A DNA stretch of 64,000 nt. Origin: Alkalicoccus urumqiensis. Lineage in GTDB: Bacteria > Bacillota > Bacilli > Bacillales > Salisediminibacteriaceae. This document shows positions 52,441 to 59,778 of the stretch, piece after piece. Positions within the stretch are counted from its first letter, which is position 1; each line of letters opens with the position of its first letter. The position numbers and the translations under genes are program-made. The DNA lies in contig NZ_PVNS01000008.1 of NCBI RefSeq assembly GCF_002993335.1, positions 1 to 64,000 on the forward strand. Direction: 5' to 3'. The notes beneath the pieces are model-generated. The model saw nothing but the letters and a program-made list of their open reading frames with translations. It had not been told where the DNA came from and did not search any database.

Positions 52441-53616
52441 ATGCAGGAGCGAAAAAGTGCATTACAGCAGCTCGATTTAAGTTTGTTATTTTTTCTGTTC
52501 GTATTAATGTGTATCAGTCTGCTGGCTATTTACAGTGCAGGGAACTCCGCGCAGTACAGTGCGGATCCCTCTTATTTTGTGCAGAGGCAGATTATCTGGT
52601 TCGCCGTAGGAACGATCATAATGCTTGGAGCGATGGTCGTTGATTATGAAGTATTTAAAAATTTTTCTATATGGATTTATGGAGTCAGCATGATACTTCT
52701 TGTTGCTGTTCATTTTGCAGGAATCGAAGTTAACGGAGCACAGCGCTGGATCGGCCTTCCGAATGTATTTACGTTTCAGCCTTCAGAGTTCGTAAAGATC
52801 TTTATGATTATTACACTCGCCCATCTTCTCTACACAATCACGAAAGTCCCGAGACCGAAAACATTCACATCGGATGTCATTGTTGTAGCGAAAATACTCG
52901 GTGTCGGTCTTCCACCGTTCGCGCTGATTCTGATTCAGCCCGATTTGGGCACCGCGCTTGTTATCTTTTTCATTATGGTTATTATGATTCTGATGGCCGG
53001 CGTCACTTTCCGGATGATCGGTCTGCTGACGACGATCGCTGTTTCTGCGGTTACTTTCCTCGTCTGGATGCACAATAATGCGTATAACGTCTTTATTCAG
53101 ATCATTAAACCCCACCAGCTCGACCGGATTTACGCCTGGCTGGATCCGCAGGAAAATATTGCTGGTGAAGGTTACCAGCTGTATCAGGCAATGCAGGGGA
53201 TCGGAGCAGGAAGACTTTACGGAAGCGGCTTTATGGAAGGTGTGAAATCGCAGAGTGGGGATCTCCCGGAGATTCATACCGATTTTATTTTTACAATAAT
53301 CGCTGAAGAGTTTGGTTTCCTGGGAGCAACGATACTGATCATCGTTTATTTTCTGCTCCTGTACCGCATGGTTATTATTGCATTCACATGTAATAATACA
53401 TTCGGAACGTATATTGTTGCCGGAGTCATCGGACTGTTCGTCTTTCAAATTTTCCAGAATATTGGTATGACTATCGGTGTTGTGCCGATTACCGGTCTGG
53501 CGCTCCCATTTGTCAGTTATGGGGGAAGTGCACTGGTGACGAATATGCTGGCCGTCGGGCTTGTGCTGAATGTAAATATACGTACGAAACATTATATGTT
53601 TGGTGAAGATGATTAA
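52441..53616 (+). CDS. SEDS peptidoglycan glycosyltransferase, RodA/FtsW family
   Basis: 391 residues, about ten transmembrane helices. FQPSEFVKIFMIITLAHLL, IQPDLGTALVIFFIMV, LPEIHTDFIFTIIAEEFG and LPFVSYGGSALV are present. The first ~80 residues and the ITGLALPF spelling are more RodA-like than the preceding protein, so the pair may combine a division-like and an elongation-like member or be duplicates. No class B penicillin-binding protein gene is adjacent. ATG with AGGTGA upstream. Confidence 0.87.
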   Translation: MQERKSALQQLDLSLLFFLFVLMCISLLAIYSAGNSAQYSADPSYFVQRQIIWFAVGTIIMLGAMVVDYEVFKNFSIWIYGVSMILLVAVHFAGIEVNGAQRWIGLPNVFTFQPSEFVKIFMIITLAHLLYTITKVPRPKTFTSDVIVVAKILGVGLPPFALILIQPDLGTALVIFFIMVIMILMAGVTFRMIGLLTTIAVSAVTFLVWMHNNAYNVFIQIIKPHQLDRIYAWLDPQENIAGEGYQLYQAMQGIGAGRLYGSGFMEGVKSQSGDLPEIHTDFIFTIIAEEFGFLGATILIIVYFLLLYRMVIIAFTCNNTFGTYIVAGVIGLFVFQIFQNIGMTIGVVPITGLALPFVSYGGSALVTNMLAVGLVLNVNIRTKHYMFGEDD

Positions 53617-53647
53617 CTGTTCATACAAATATGAAACGATGTATAAC

Positions 53648-53680
53648 ATCCTGTCCGGCAGCCGCCGGTCAGGATTTTTC
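53648..53680 (+). terminator. terminator after SEDS pair
   Basis: ATCCTG-TCCGGC pairs with GCCGG-TCAGGAT, then TTTTTC. Confidence 0.8.
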
Positions 53681-53735
53681 TCCGAATAAGCGTTAAAAAC
53701 CAGCATTAAATACCAGGTGAAAGGGGTGTCTCCGC

Positions 53736-54443
53736 ATGCGCGCAGATAAATTGATGTCCGATCTCGGCTATGGATCACGGAAAGAAGTGAAGGAGCTTTT
53801 GAAAAAAGGAGTATTAAAAAAAGAGGGGGAGGCAGTAACACTCGGAAAGACGCAGGTGGATCCGGAACGTGATGAGATACTGCTGTACGGGGAAGAACTC
53901 GTGTACCGGACCCACTTGTATGCCATGATGAACAAACCAAAAGGGGTCATTTCCGCAACAGAAGATGGGAAGGAAAAAACGGTCATTGATCTGCTGGAAC
54001 CGGAAGATCAGCAGTTTGCACCTTTCCCGGCGGGCAGGCTCGATAAAAATACAACCGGTCTCGTTTTTTTAACAAACGACGGCAAGCTTGCCCATCAGCT
54101 GACCTCTCCGCGGAGGAAAGTCGGCAAAGAGTATATCGTCTCTCTGCACCGCCCCTTTACAGAAGAAATGAAAAATATTCTTGAAGCCGGCGTACTGCTT
54201 GAAGACGGGACGGAGACAATGCCGGCTCATATTACAGAAACAGAGGATCCGCATGTCATCCATATGGAAATTTATGAAGGGAAGTATCATCAGGTTAAGC
54301 GGATGATTGCCGCATGCCGCAATCATGTAACCGGGTTGAAGCGGATACGGATTGGTCCACTTGTTCTGGATGAATCCCTTGCCGAAGGAGAATACCGGGA
54401 GCTATTGGAAGAGGAGATTGAAGCACTGAAAAACGAAACGTGA
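53736..54443 (+). CDS. rsuA: 16S rRNA pseudouridine(516) synthase RsuA-type (YtzG)
   Basis: 235 residues. An S4-like RNA-binding domain (MRADKLMSDLGYGSRKEV) leads, then the RsuA catalytic domain with the Asp in FPAGRLDKNTTGLVFLTNDG and the YHQVKRMIAACRNHV motif. It converts a uridine of 16S rRNA helix 18 to pseudouridine by homology. RBS AAAGGGG. Its terminator was split by the insertion element downstream. Confidence 0.93.
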   Translation: MRADKLMSDLGYGSRKEVKELLKKGVLKKEGEAVTLGKTQVDPERDEILLYGEELVYRTHLYAMMNKPKGVISATEDGKEKTVIDLLEPEDQQFAPFPAGRLDKNTTGLVFLTNDGKLAHQLTSPRRKVGKEYIVSLHRPFTEEMKNILEAGVLLEDGTETMPAHITETEDPHVIHMEIYEGKYHQVKRMIAACRNHVTGLKRIRIGPLVLDESLAEGEYRELLEEEIEALKNET

Positions 54444-54497
54444 CAGCTGCCCGCGGCAGCTGATTTCTGCGCAGACCTGCCGAAAAAGCACCCCCTG

Positions 54498-54505
54498 CAA
54501 GAAGC
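54498..54505. repeat. target-site duplication, left copy
   Basis: CAAGAAGC, identical to 54879-54886, directly abuts the left terminal repeat of the insertion element. Confidence 0.8.
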
Positions 54506-54555
54506 GGGGCCACTGAAAATCTCACGCTTTTAATTGAATGAAAGTAAACTCACAG

Positions 54556-54602
54556 AAAAAAGACGACTAATTTCCAATTTTTGGATCTGGTTGTCTTTTT
54601 TT
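54556..54602 (+). terminator. plus-strand terminator inside the element
   Basis: AAAGACGAC pairs with GTTGTCTTT around a partly paired centre, followed by nine T's. It would stop rsuA transcripts that enter the element. Confidence 0.75.
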
Positions 54603-54830
54603 TTCATGGAACTCTTTTGATCACTTTCATGCTTTTTATCCAAGGCTCAATCAGACGAAACGAAAGACGGGGAAAGAGCATGAGGTGAAGACCCCGCAGA
54701 ACATCCAAAGGATGTTGGAGGAGGCTGAGGCCATGCCCGCGGCAAGCTTCCGTCTGTAGTGCAGTCTGATTTCACTAATTGAAAAGGTTAAAGTTTCTTT
54801 TCGTGTATCAAATTGTGCAATAAAAAAGAA

Positions 54831-54858
54831 ACTCTCCATGTAGAGAGTTTCTTTAATA
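54831..54858 (-). terminator. minus-strand terminator inside the element
   Basis: AAGAAACTCTC pairs with GAGAGTTTCTT; on the minus strand TTTTATTG follows. It would stop transcripts entering from the HTH gene on the right. Confidence 0.8.
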
Positions 54859-54878
54859 GAGACTTTTTCAGTGGCCCC

Positions 54879-54886
54879 CAAGAAGC
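54879..54886. repeat. target-site duplication, right copy
   Basis: CAAGAAGC, abutting the right terminal repeat of the element; pairs with 54498-54505. Confidence 0.8.
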
Positions 54887-54920
54887 TGCAGGGGGTGTTT
54901 CACGCTTCGTTTCAGGGAAA

Positions 54921-55139
54921 TCAGGAAACTTTCGTGCGGCGCTGTGTCACCGACCAGATGCCGCGTTCTGAGGAAGAGACGAGACCGTTGTATTCGAGCA
55001 CATTCAGATCGCGCTGAACTGTACGTTCCGTCGTACCGAACTCGTCTTTGAGTTCCTTTGTAGAGACCGTTCCTTTCTGTTTGATGTAGAGGTACATAGA
55101 TTTAATACGAGTTAACATACGATCAGTTGACGGTTTCAA
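54921..55139 (-). CDS. small DeoR-type HTH protein (YtzE-like)
   Basis: 72 residues, essentially only a DeoR-type winged helix: KGTVSTKELKDEFGTTERTV then RDLNVLEYNGLVSS. There is no sugar-phosphate-binding domain, so it acts as a stand-alone DNA-binding protein. The start is TTG with GGAGTGG 8 bases upstream. B. subtilis YtzE is a protein of this size and type. Targets unknown. Confidence 0.82.
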   Translation of the reverse strand: MKPSTDRMLTRIKSMYLYIKQKGTVSTKELKDEFGTTERTVQRDLNVLEYNGLVSSSERGIWSVTQRRTKVS

Positions 55140-55212
55140 AAAACCACTCCTTCATGTTTGTTACCCAATAGAAATCCCGGCACATCAAGTGCAGAAAGGG
55201 TGTAATCGTGAC

Positions 55213-55413
55213 TTAGAGACGGACATCAACACGGCTGCCGGCATCCGGATGGGGAGCTTTCGGCGCCTCATTTCCAGCATCAGCAGTGTGAAGTTCTTCC
55301 AGCATTTTCATACTCTGTGCTGCCTGAGTCGACAGTGTGCTTTTCATGAGGTTCATGGAAAGCGTATGCTGGAGCTGCTGCGTCTGTGCCTGCATGGCTG
55401 AGCTTAGGTTCAC
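55213..55413 (-). CDS. YjfB-family putative motility protein
   Basis: 66 residues, helical, rich in Gln, Met and Ser (AMQAQTQQLQHTLSMNLMKS). Size, composition and the SSAMQAQ / ALKKSLDTQ-like layout fit the YjfB family, whose B. subtilis member belongs to the SigD motility regulon. GTG start with AAAGGAGGGG upstream. A SigD promoter is not obvious here. Confidence 0.7.
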   Translation of the reverse strand: MNLSSAMQAQTQQLQHTLSMNLMKSTLSTQAAQSMKMLEELHTADAGNEAPKAPHPDAGSRVDVRL

Positions 55414-55460
55414 AGATTTCCCCTCCTTTATCTGATATTTTACACGTTTCGCCTCTCATT

Positions 55461-55502
55461 CGTAAAGTGAAATAATCGTAAAATTCGTAAATCGCACGTA
55501 AA
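55461..55502. repeat. four CGTAAA direct repeats
   Basis: CGTAAA occurs at 55461, 55477, 55486 and 55497, upstream of the YjfB-like gene (minus strand) and of the MFS gene (plus strand). The AT-rich, phased look suggests a regulator site, but no known motif is matched. Confidence 0.4.
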
Positions 55503-55599
55503 GAGCCGTGGAAACGTTCGGAATCTGCCTTTAATTCCTGTGATTTCAGGCGTATACTGGAAATTAGAAGATTATTGAGAGAAAGTCAGGGATGTATAC

Positions 55600-56769
55600 A
55601 TGACCGAGGCGCAGCGTTTTTACCGTATGAAAGGTTATTTTTTCTTTGTATATTTTGGATTCGGTGGATTATTTCCGCTTCTTACCGTTTATCTGCAGAG
55701 TGAAGCAGGACTGAACGGTACACAGATTGGTGTGATTACATCGATCGGTCCGATTGTTATGATTATCATTCAGCCGCTTTGGGGGATGCTCAGCGATGTG
55801 ACGAAAAAGCCGCGCCTTCTGCTCGTCATTGCCTCGATCGGATGCGGAGCGGTCGGCCTTACTTATTTGTTCGCAGAAGCGTATGTCGTTTATACCGCAG
55901 TGGCTGCCGGCATCGCGCTGTTTCAGAGTGCGCTGATTCCACTTTCGGACAGCATGGCGATGAATTATGTTAAAAAGAAAGGCGGAGATTACGGCCGTAT
56001 CCGTATGTGGGGAGCGGTCGGTTTTGCGCTATCGGTCTGGCTTATGGGAACCTTGTCTGATACGTTCGGTCTGCAGGTTATTTTTTACGGGTTCGCTGTC
56101 GTACTGCTGATCAGTGCCTGGCACGCTGCAGGGATGCCGAATGAATCCGGTACCGAAAAGGTCGATTTAAAAGGCGGGCTGAAGCAGCTGATTCACGTAC
56201 GATCATTCAATGCCTTTCTGCTCGTCACATTTCTCGTCTACGGCCCGATTATGGCGAACAACTTCTACTTCGGCGTGTTAATTCAATTTGTCGGCGGAAG
56301 TCTCGCGGGCGTCGGGTTTGCCTTTTTACTGGCTGCAGGAAGTGAAGTTCCGTTTATGAGGTGGGCAGGGGCATGGATCCACCGCCGGGGGATTTTATTC
56401 ATTCTTGGAGCAGCTGCACTGGTTTCGGGTCTTCGCTGGCTGTTTTATGCAGGTGGTCCGGATCCGGTATGGATCTACATAACGACAATCATGCAGGGAT
56501 TCAGTATAGGCCTGTTTGTTCCTGCGGCACTTCAGTTCGTAACGGATATTGCTCCAGGTCCGGTGAAAGCGACAGCCGTATCGATTTATGCCGCTGTCGG
56601 CAATGGAATCGGTGCCTTCTTTTTCAGTTTAAGTGCCGGTCTGCTTCTGGACTGGTTTTCTATTACAGAAGTCTATCTCTTTTATGGAGTAATGACGCTT
56701 CTCGGTGCCGTGCTGCTTCTTTATATTGCCTGGCAGCGGAAGGGTATGACGAACGTTGCAGTAAACTGA
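55600..56769 (+). CDS. MFS transporter (PPP / nucleoside:H+ symporter-like branch)
   Basis: 389 residues, twelve transmembrane helices. The opening RMKGYFFFVYFGFGGLFPLL and the motif GMLSDVTKKPRLLL, together with DYGRIRMWGAVGFALSVW, match the MFS_1-like branch that includes HcaT and B. subtilis YwbF. Substrate unknown. The start has AGGGATG upstream. Stands alone, with a terminator shared with cysK. Confidence 0.88.
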   Translation: MTEAQRFYRMKGYFFFVYFGFGGLFPLLTVYLQSEAGLNGTQIGVITSIGPIVMIIIQPLWGMLSDVTKKPRLLLVIASIGCGAVGLTYLFAEAYVVYTAVAAGIALFQSALIPLSDSMAMNYVKKKGGDYGRIRMWGAVGFALSVWLMGTLSDTFGLQVIFYGFAVVLLISAWHAAGMPNESGTEKVDLKGGLKQLIHVRSFNAFLLVTFLVYGPIMANNFYFGVLIQFVGGSLAGVGFAFLLAAGSEVPFMRWAGAWIHRRGILFILGAAALVSGLRWLFYAGGPDPVWIYITTIMQGFSIGLFVPAALQFVTDIAPGPVKATAVSIYAAVGNGIGAFFFSLSAGLLLDWFSITEVYLFYGVMTLLGAVLLLYIAWQRKGMTNVAVN

Positions 56770-56778
56770 GAAAATAAC

Positions 56779-56852
56779 AAAAAAGCATGGAAACAGCACA
56801 GGATTCTGCCGATATAATAGACAGAGCCGTGCTTTCCATGCTTTCTTTCTGC
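56779..56852. terminator. terminator between MFS gene and cysK
   Basis: AAAGCATGGAAA (left) pairs with TTTCCATGCTTT (right) around a long loop; an A-run before and TCTTTCT after allow use on both strands. Confidence 0.7.
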
Positions 56853-56875
56853 TTTCGTTCAATGTTAACGGAGGA

Positions 56876-57814
56876 TCAGGATTCGAAATCAAACAGATCC
56901 GTGGACAGATAGCGTTCTCCGGTGTCGCAGGCAATCGCAACAATCACGTCATCCGGGCCGAGCCTCTCTGCCACCTGAAGTGCTGCATAGCAGGCGGCAC
57001 CCGAGGAAGGGCCGACAAGAATACCTTCTTTTTGAGCCAGGTGGCGGGCCGTTTCGTATGCATCTTCATCCGTAATTTGAAAAATCTCTTCATAGACGCT
57101 CTCGTTTAATATTGGTGGCACAAATCCAGGGGACGTACCGACCAGTTTGTGCGGACCAGGCTTTCCACCGGATAAAACAGGGGAGCCTTTCGGTTCAACG
57201 ACATGGATCGATGCCTCCGGATATGCTTTTTTCAGCTCTTCACCGGTGCCGGTGATCGTGCCGCCAGTGCCGGAAGTAGCGACGAAAGCAGAAAGGGGGC
57301 GGCCGATCTGCTTCATCGACGTCTTAATTTCTTCGGCCGTCGTATGTCGGTGGGCATCCGGATTGGCTTCATTTTCAAACTGCATCGGCATGAACGCATT
57401 TGGATCGGCCTCTGTTATCTGCCTTGCTTTCTCAATTGCACCGGGCATTTTTTTATCACCGGGAGTAAGTACAACTTCGGCGCCGTACGCTTTCAGAAGG
57501 TTAATCCGCTCCTGGGACATCGTGTCCGGCATCGTCAGAATGGCTTTGTATCCTTTTGCTGCAGCATTCATTGCCAGGCCGATCCCGGTGTTGCCGGAGG
57601 TAGGCTCGACGATAACAGAATCCGCATGGAGGAGACCTGCTTCTTCTGCCTGTTCAATCATATTCGCAGCGGCACGGTCTTTTACGCTTCCGCTCGGATT
57701 CATAAATTCCAGTTTTAGATACACCTGCGCATGTCCGGGTTTCCCCGTCCGCTGAAGTTTCACAAGCGGAGTGTCTCCAATCAGTTCATCCATCCTGTTC
57801 ACTACTTTTGACAC
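56876..57814 (-). CDS. cysK: cysteine synthase family protein (CysK/YtkP)
   Basis: 312 residues, fold II PLP enzyme. PLP lysine in MNPSGSVKDRAA, phosphate/PLP loop PTSGNTG, and ATSGTGGTITG are complete. It makes cysteine from O-acetylserine and sulfide by homology; B. subtilis YtkP, which also lies beside a ThpR-type gene, is the likely orthologue. The GTG at 57814 (AAAGG 9 bases upstream) gives the usual N-terminus SKVVNRMDELIGDTPLVKL; the ATG 9 bases earlier has no usable spacing to that site. Confidence 0.92.
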   Translation of the reverse strand: MSKVVNRMDELIGDTPLVKLQRTGKPGHAQVYLKLEFMNPSGSVKDRAAANMIEQAEEAGLLHADSVIVEPTSGNTGIGLAMNAAAKGYKAILTMPDTMSQERINLLKAYGAEVVLTPGDKKMPGAIEKARQITEADPNAFMPMQFENEANPDAHRHTTAEEIKTSMKQIGRPLSAFVATSGTGGTITGTGEELKKAYPEASIHVVEPKGSPVLSGGKPGPHKLVGTSPGFVPPILNESVYEEIFQITDEDAYETARHLAQKEGILVGPSSGAACYAALQVAERLGPDDVIVAIACDTGERYLSTDLFDFES

Positions 57815-57928
57815 GATCGACATCCTTTCTTCATCCTATTATTGTCCCGGAATAGAAAGTCGCTTTTTCCGGGTGGTTTATTGGGTAATTGCTTTATATA
57901 GTATAGCACAGGAAAGGGGGCGGTGATA

Positions 57929-58501
57929 ATGGAACACCACTTCATTGCCGTACGTACAAAGGGAGACGCCGCCGTCACTGCGGAAAAAGCACAGGCGGAA
58001 GCGGAGCTTGATACCTATTTTAAAACGCTCGTGCATCCAGCGGATTTTCACATCACGCTTTTGTTTCTCGGAGGATGGGACATGGAAAAAACGAAGCAGC
58101 TGTGGAAAGCGCTCCAGAACGCAGAGGCTGCGGGAGGAAAGGTGAAGATGGAGGGATACGGTTGGTTTGGCAGCAGAGAGAGGCCCGGTGTCTGTTATTT
58201 GGATGTGAAAGAGGAAGGACCGCTTCCCGCACTTTATCAATGTATAACAGAAGAAGCAGCGAAGCTGGGGTTTCCCCTTCCAAAAAGGCCGTTCAAACCG
58301 CATGTCACACTTGCAAAGAAATGGGCAGGAGGGAATCAGCAGCTGGTTCTGCCGGAGTATGTACCGGCATCAGAGCAGGTTGTGAAAGAAATCGACCTTC
58401 TCCGCGTACATCCGGGAAAGAAACCTTCTTATGAAACATTGGATATACTGGAGTTAAAAGAAGCAGAAGGAAAAGAGGGGAACAGATGGCACAACTCGTA
58501 A
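57929..58501 (+). CDS. thpR: RNA 2',3'-cyclic phosphodiesterase (ThpR/YtlP)
   Basis: 190 residues, 2H phosphoesterase family. The two HxTx motifs are HITL (H41) and HVTL (H125). It opens 2',3'-cyclic phosphates on RNA. The ATG at 57929 has GGAAAGGGGG upstream; a GTG two codons earlier overlaps that site. Its end overlaps the following gene by 16 bases. The order cysK/ytkP - ytlP - ytlQ matches B. subtilis. Confidence 0.9.
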   Translation: MEHHFIAVRTKGDAAVTAEKAQAEAELDTYFKTLVHPADFHITLLFLGGWDMEKTKQLWKALQNAEAAGGKVKMEGYGWFGSRERPGVCYLDVKEEGPLPALYQCITEEAAKLGFPLPKRPFKPHVTLAKKWAGGNQQLVLPEYVPASEQVVKEIDLLRVHPGKKPSYETLDILELKEAEGKEGNRWHNS

Positions 58502-59412
58502 AACTGGCAGACTATGTTTCCCGATATGAAATAGACATTCACCGCTACCCGAGCCGGTTCGTCCGGCTCAAGCGGGAAAGATGGGACCGGCTTTACCAGG
58601 ACTGGGAGGCCGTGCGCCGCGGGGATGGAGAGCTGGCCCAGCATTACCGGAAGCCGGGAGAAGGCTGGAAAGAAAAAGCACGCAGCCTGTTCAGCCGCAG
58701 AAAAACGCAGGAGGAAGTGGAACTTCCTGATGACTGGCAGCTCCGCAACAAATCACTTCCGGAATTAAAAAAACAGTTTCAGGATGAGCTGTTTTCCTTT
58801 CAGCTCAGCTGGGCGAGCTCGACGGTATCAGAAATTTCTGCTGTCGACGAGCATTATCAGAAAGACCCGCTTCTCCGGCTGTTCGTTTCGGCACTGCCGG
58901 ACACCTGCTTTCTTTTCTACGAGCCGACGCTTTATGCCCGGAAAGCGCCGGTGGACTGCGACGTCATCCTGCTCACACCGAACGAGATATGGATTATTCA
59001 TACTCTGTCAGGATCAGAAGATACGATCTACAGCCGGATCGATCAGCGGCACTGGGAAAAGAGAGAGGGAGAAAGCCGGAAAAATATGCTGAGTCCGCTG
59101 CTTTCACTGAAGCGGACGGCGTCTGTTGTAACGACGATTCTGGAAGAAAAGGATATTACCTATCCAGTAAAAACAGCGGTGATGACGCTTGATGCTTTTT
59201 TGGACGTGCCGCGTTCCGGCAGGCAGGTGCGGTATGTGGACCGGAGAGAGCGGGAGTCGTTCATGGGCTACTTCGAAAAAATGCAGGCACCGATCAAGTC
59301 CGGCCAGTTAAAAGCAGCGGAAGCACTTCTGGATCATGCAGCGACGATATCGAGAAGGCGCCCCGGCCAGGAAGACGGCAGTGATGTTGAAAATCCTTCT
59401 GAAGTAGAGTAG
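58486..59412 (+). CDS. YtlQ-like / NERD-like protein
   Basis: 308 residues, soluble. The centre (TCFLFYEPTLYARKAPVDCD, then VILLTPNEIWIIHTL) has the strand-Asp-strand look of a NERD nuclease-related domain; ends are charged and helical. Function unknown. It starts inside thpR with GAGGGGAA upstream, so coupled translation is likely. The position matches B. subtilis ytlQ. Confidence 0.75.
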   Translation: MAQLVKLADYVSRYEIDIHRYPSRFVRLKRERWDRLYQDWEAVRRGDGELAQHYRKPGEGWKEKARSLFSRRKTQEEVELPDDWQLRNKSLPELKKQFQDELFSFQLSWASSTVSEISAVDEHYQKDPLLRLFVSALPDTCFLFYEPTLYARKAPVDCDVILLTPNEIWIIHTLSGSEDTIYSRIDQRHWEKREGESRKNMLSPLLSLKRTASVVTTILEEKDITYPVKTAVMTLDAFLDVPRSGRQVRYVDRRERESFMGYFEKMQAPIKSGQLKAAEALLDHAATISRRRPGQEDGSDVENPSEVE

Positions 59413-59444
59413 TATAGATGAGGCTGTATGCTGGAGGGATTTGG

Positions 59445-59702
59445 ATGATAGACAAACAGGACGTGGTGGAAGTGCGGCGGACCTTTGACTGGGCCGGTGC
59501 CCAGGGAATTGAACTTATGACGTCATCGCATCAAGTGTTTGCACCGACATGGAAGCAGGCAAAAGTAGAGCTGGAGAACCTGTGTGGAACAAAGGATTCA
59601 CGCCTGTGGCGCATCCAGCCGCCGATGAGTATGGAAGAAGCAGAGCACATAGACCGGATGCTGCTGGAATGGGCAGATGCGGAAAGTCGTGAAAAAGCAT
59701 AA
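59445..59702 (+). CDS. small hypothetical protein
   Basis: 85 residues, soluble and acidic, no motif I recognise. The ATG at 59445 has GGAGGG 6 bases upstream, better than an ATG at 59418. It ends the thpR operon and is followed by a strong terminator. Confidence 0.65.
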   Translation: MIDKQDVVEVRRTFDWAGAQGIELMTSSHQVFAPTWKQAKVELENLCGTKDSRLWRIQPPMSMEEAEHIDRMLLEWADAESREKA

Positions 59703-59713
59703 TTTCCTGCAAT

Positions 59714-59756
59714 GGAAAAACCTCCCGGATACGCTGGTATCCGGGAGGTTTTTCCT
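59714..59756. terminator. strong bidirectional terminator
   Basis: GGAAAAACCTCCCGGATAC pairs perfectly with the right arm around a 3-base loop, with T-runs on both strands. It separates the thpR operon from glgP. Confidence 0.93.
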
Positions 59757-59778
59757 ATTAGGAGAACATTGTGGGAGA

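Larger units (their letters stand above)
54506..54878. mobile_element. 373-bp non-autonomous insertion element (MITE-like)
   Basis: Ends are perfect 14-bp inverted repeats, GGGGCCACTGAAAA and TTTTCAGTGGCCCC, flanked by an 8-bp direct duplication CAAGAAGC. No transposase frame is inside. The middle (about 54650-54775) is a stretch that includes the small hairpin AACATCCAAAGGATGTT and looks like an intergenic repeat I recall from other bacilli. Inward-facing terminators lie near both ends. The right end matches the element at the left edge of the window, so a related full-length element probably supplies the transposase. IS1182-type kinship is inferred. Confidence 0.8.
54488..54896. terminator. 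bidirectional terminator interrupted by an insertion element
   Basis: The left half CACCCCCTGCA (54489-54499) and the right half TGCAGGGGGTG (54887-54897) are perfect complements. Removing the element and one copy of its 8-base duplication gives an 11-bp stem with a 6-base loop AGAAGC, flanked by AAAAAG and TTTCACG. This was the shared terminator of rsuA and the converging HTH gene. Confidence 0.8.

Noticed and set aside
52783-53940. 385-codon open frame antisense to the second SEDS gene and rsuA
   Set aside because: It spans two real genes and their terminator, and its product is low-complexity and polar with no motif.
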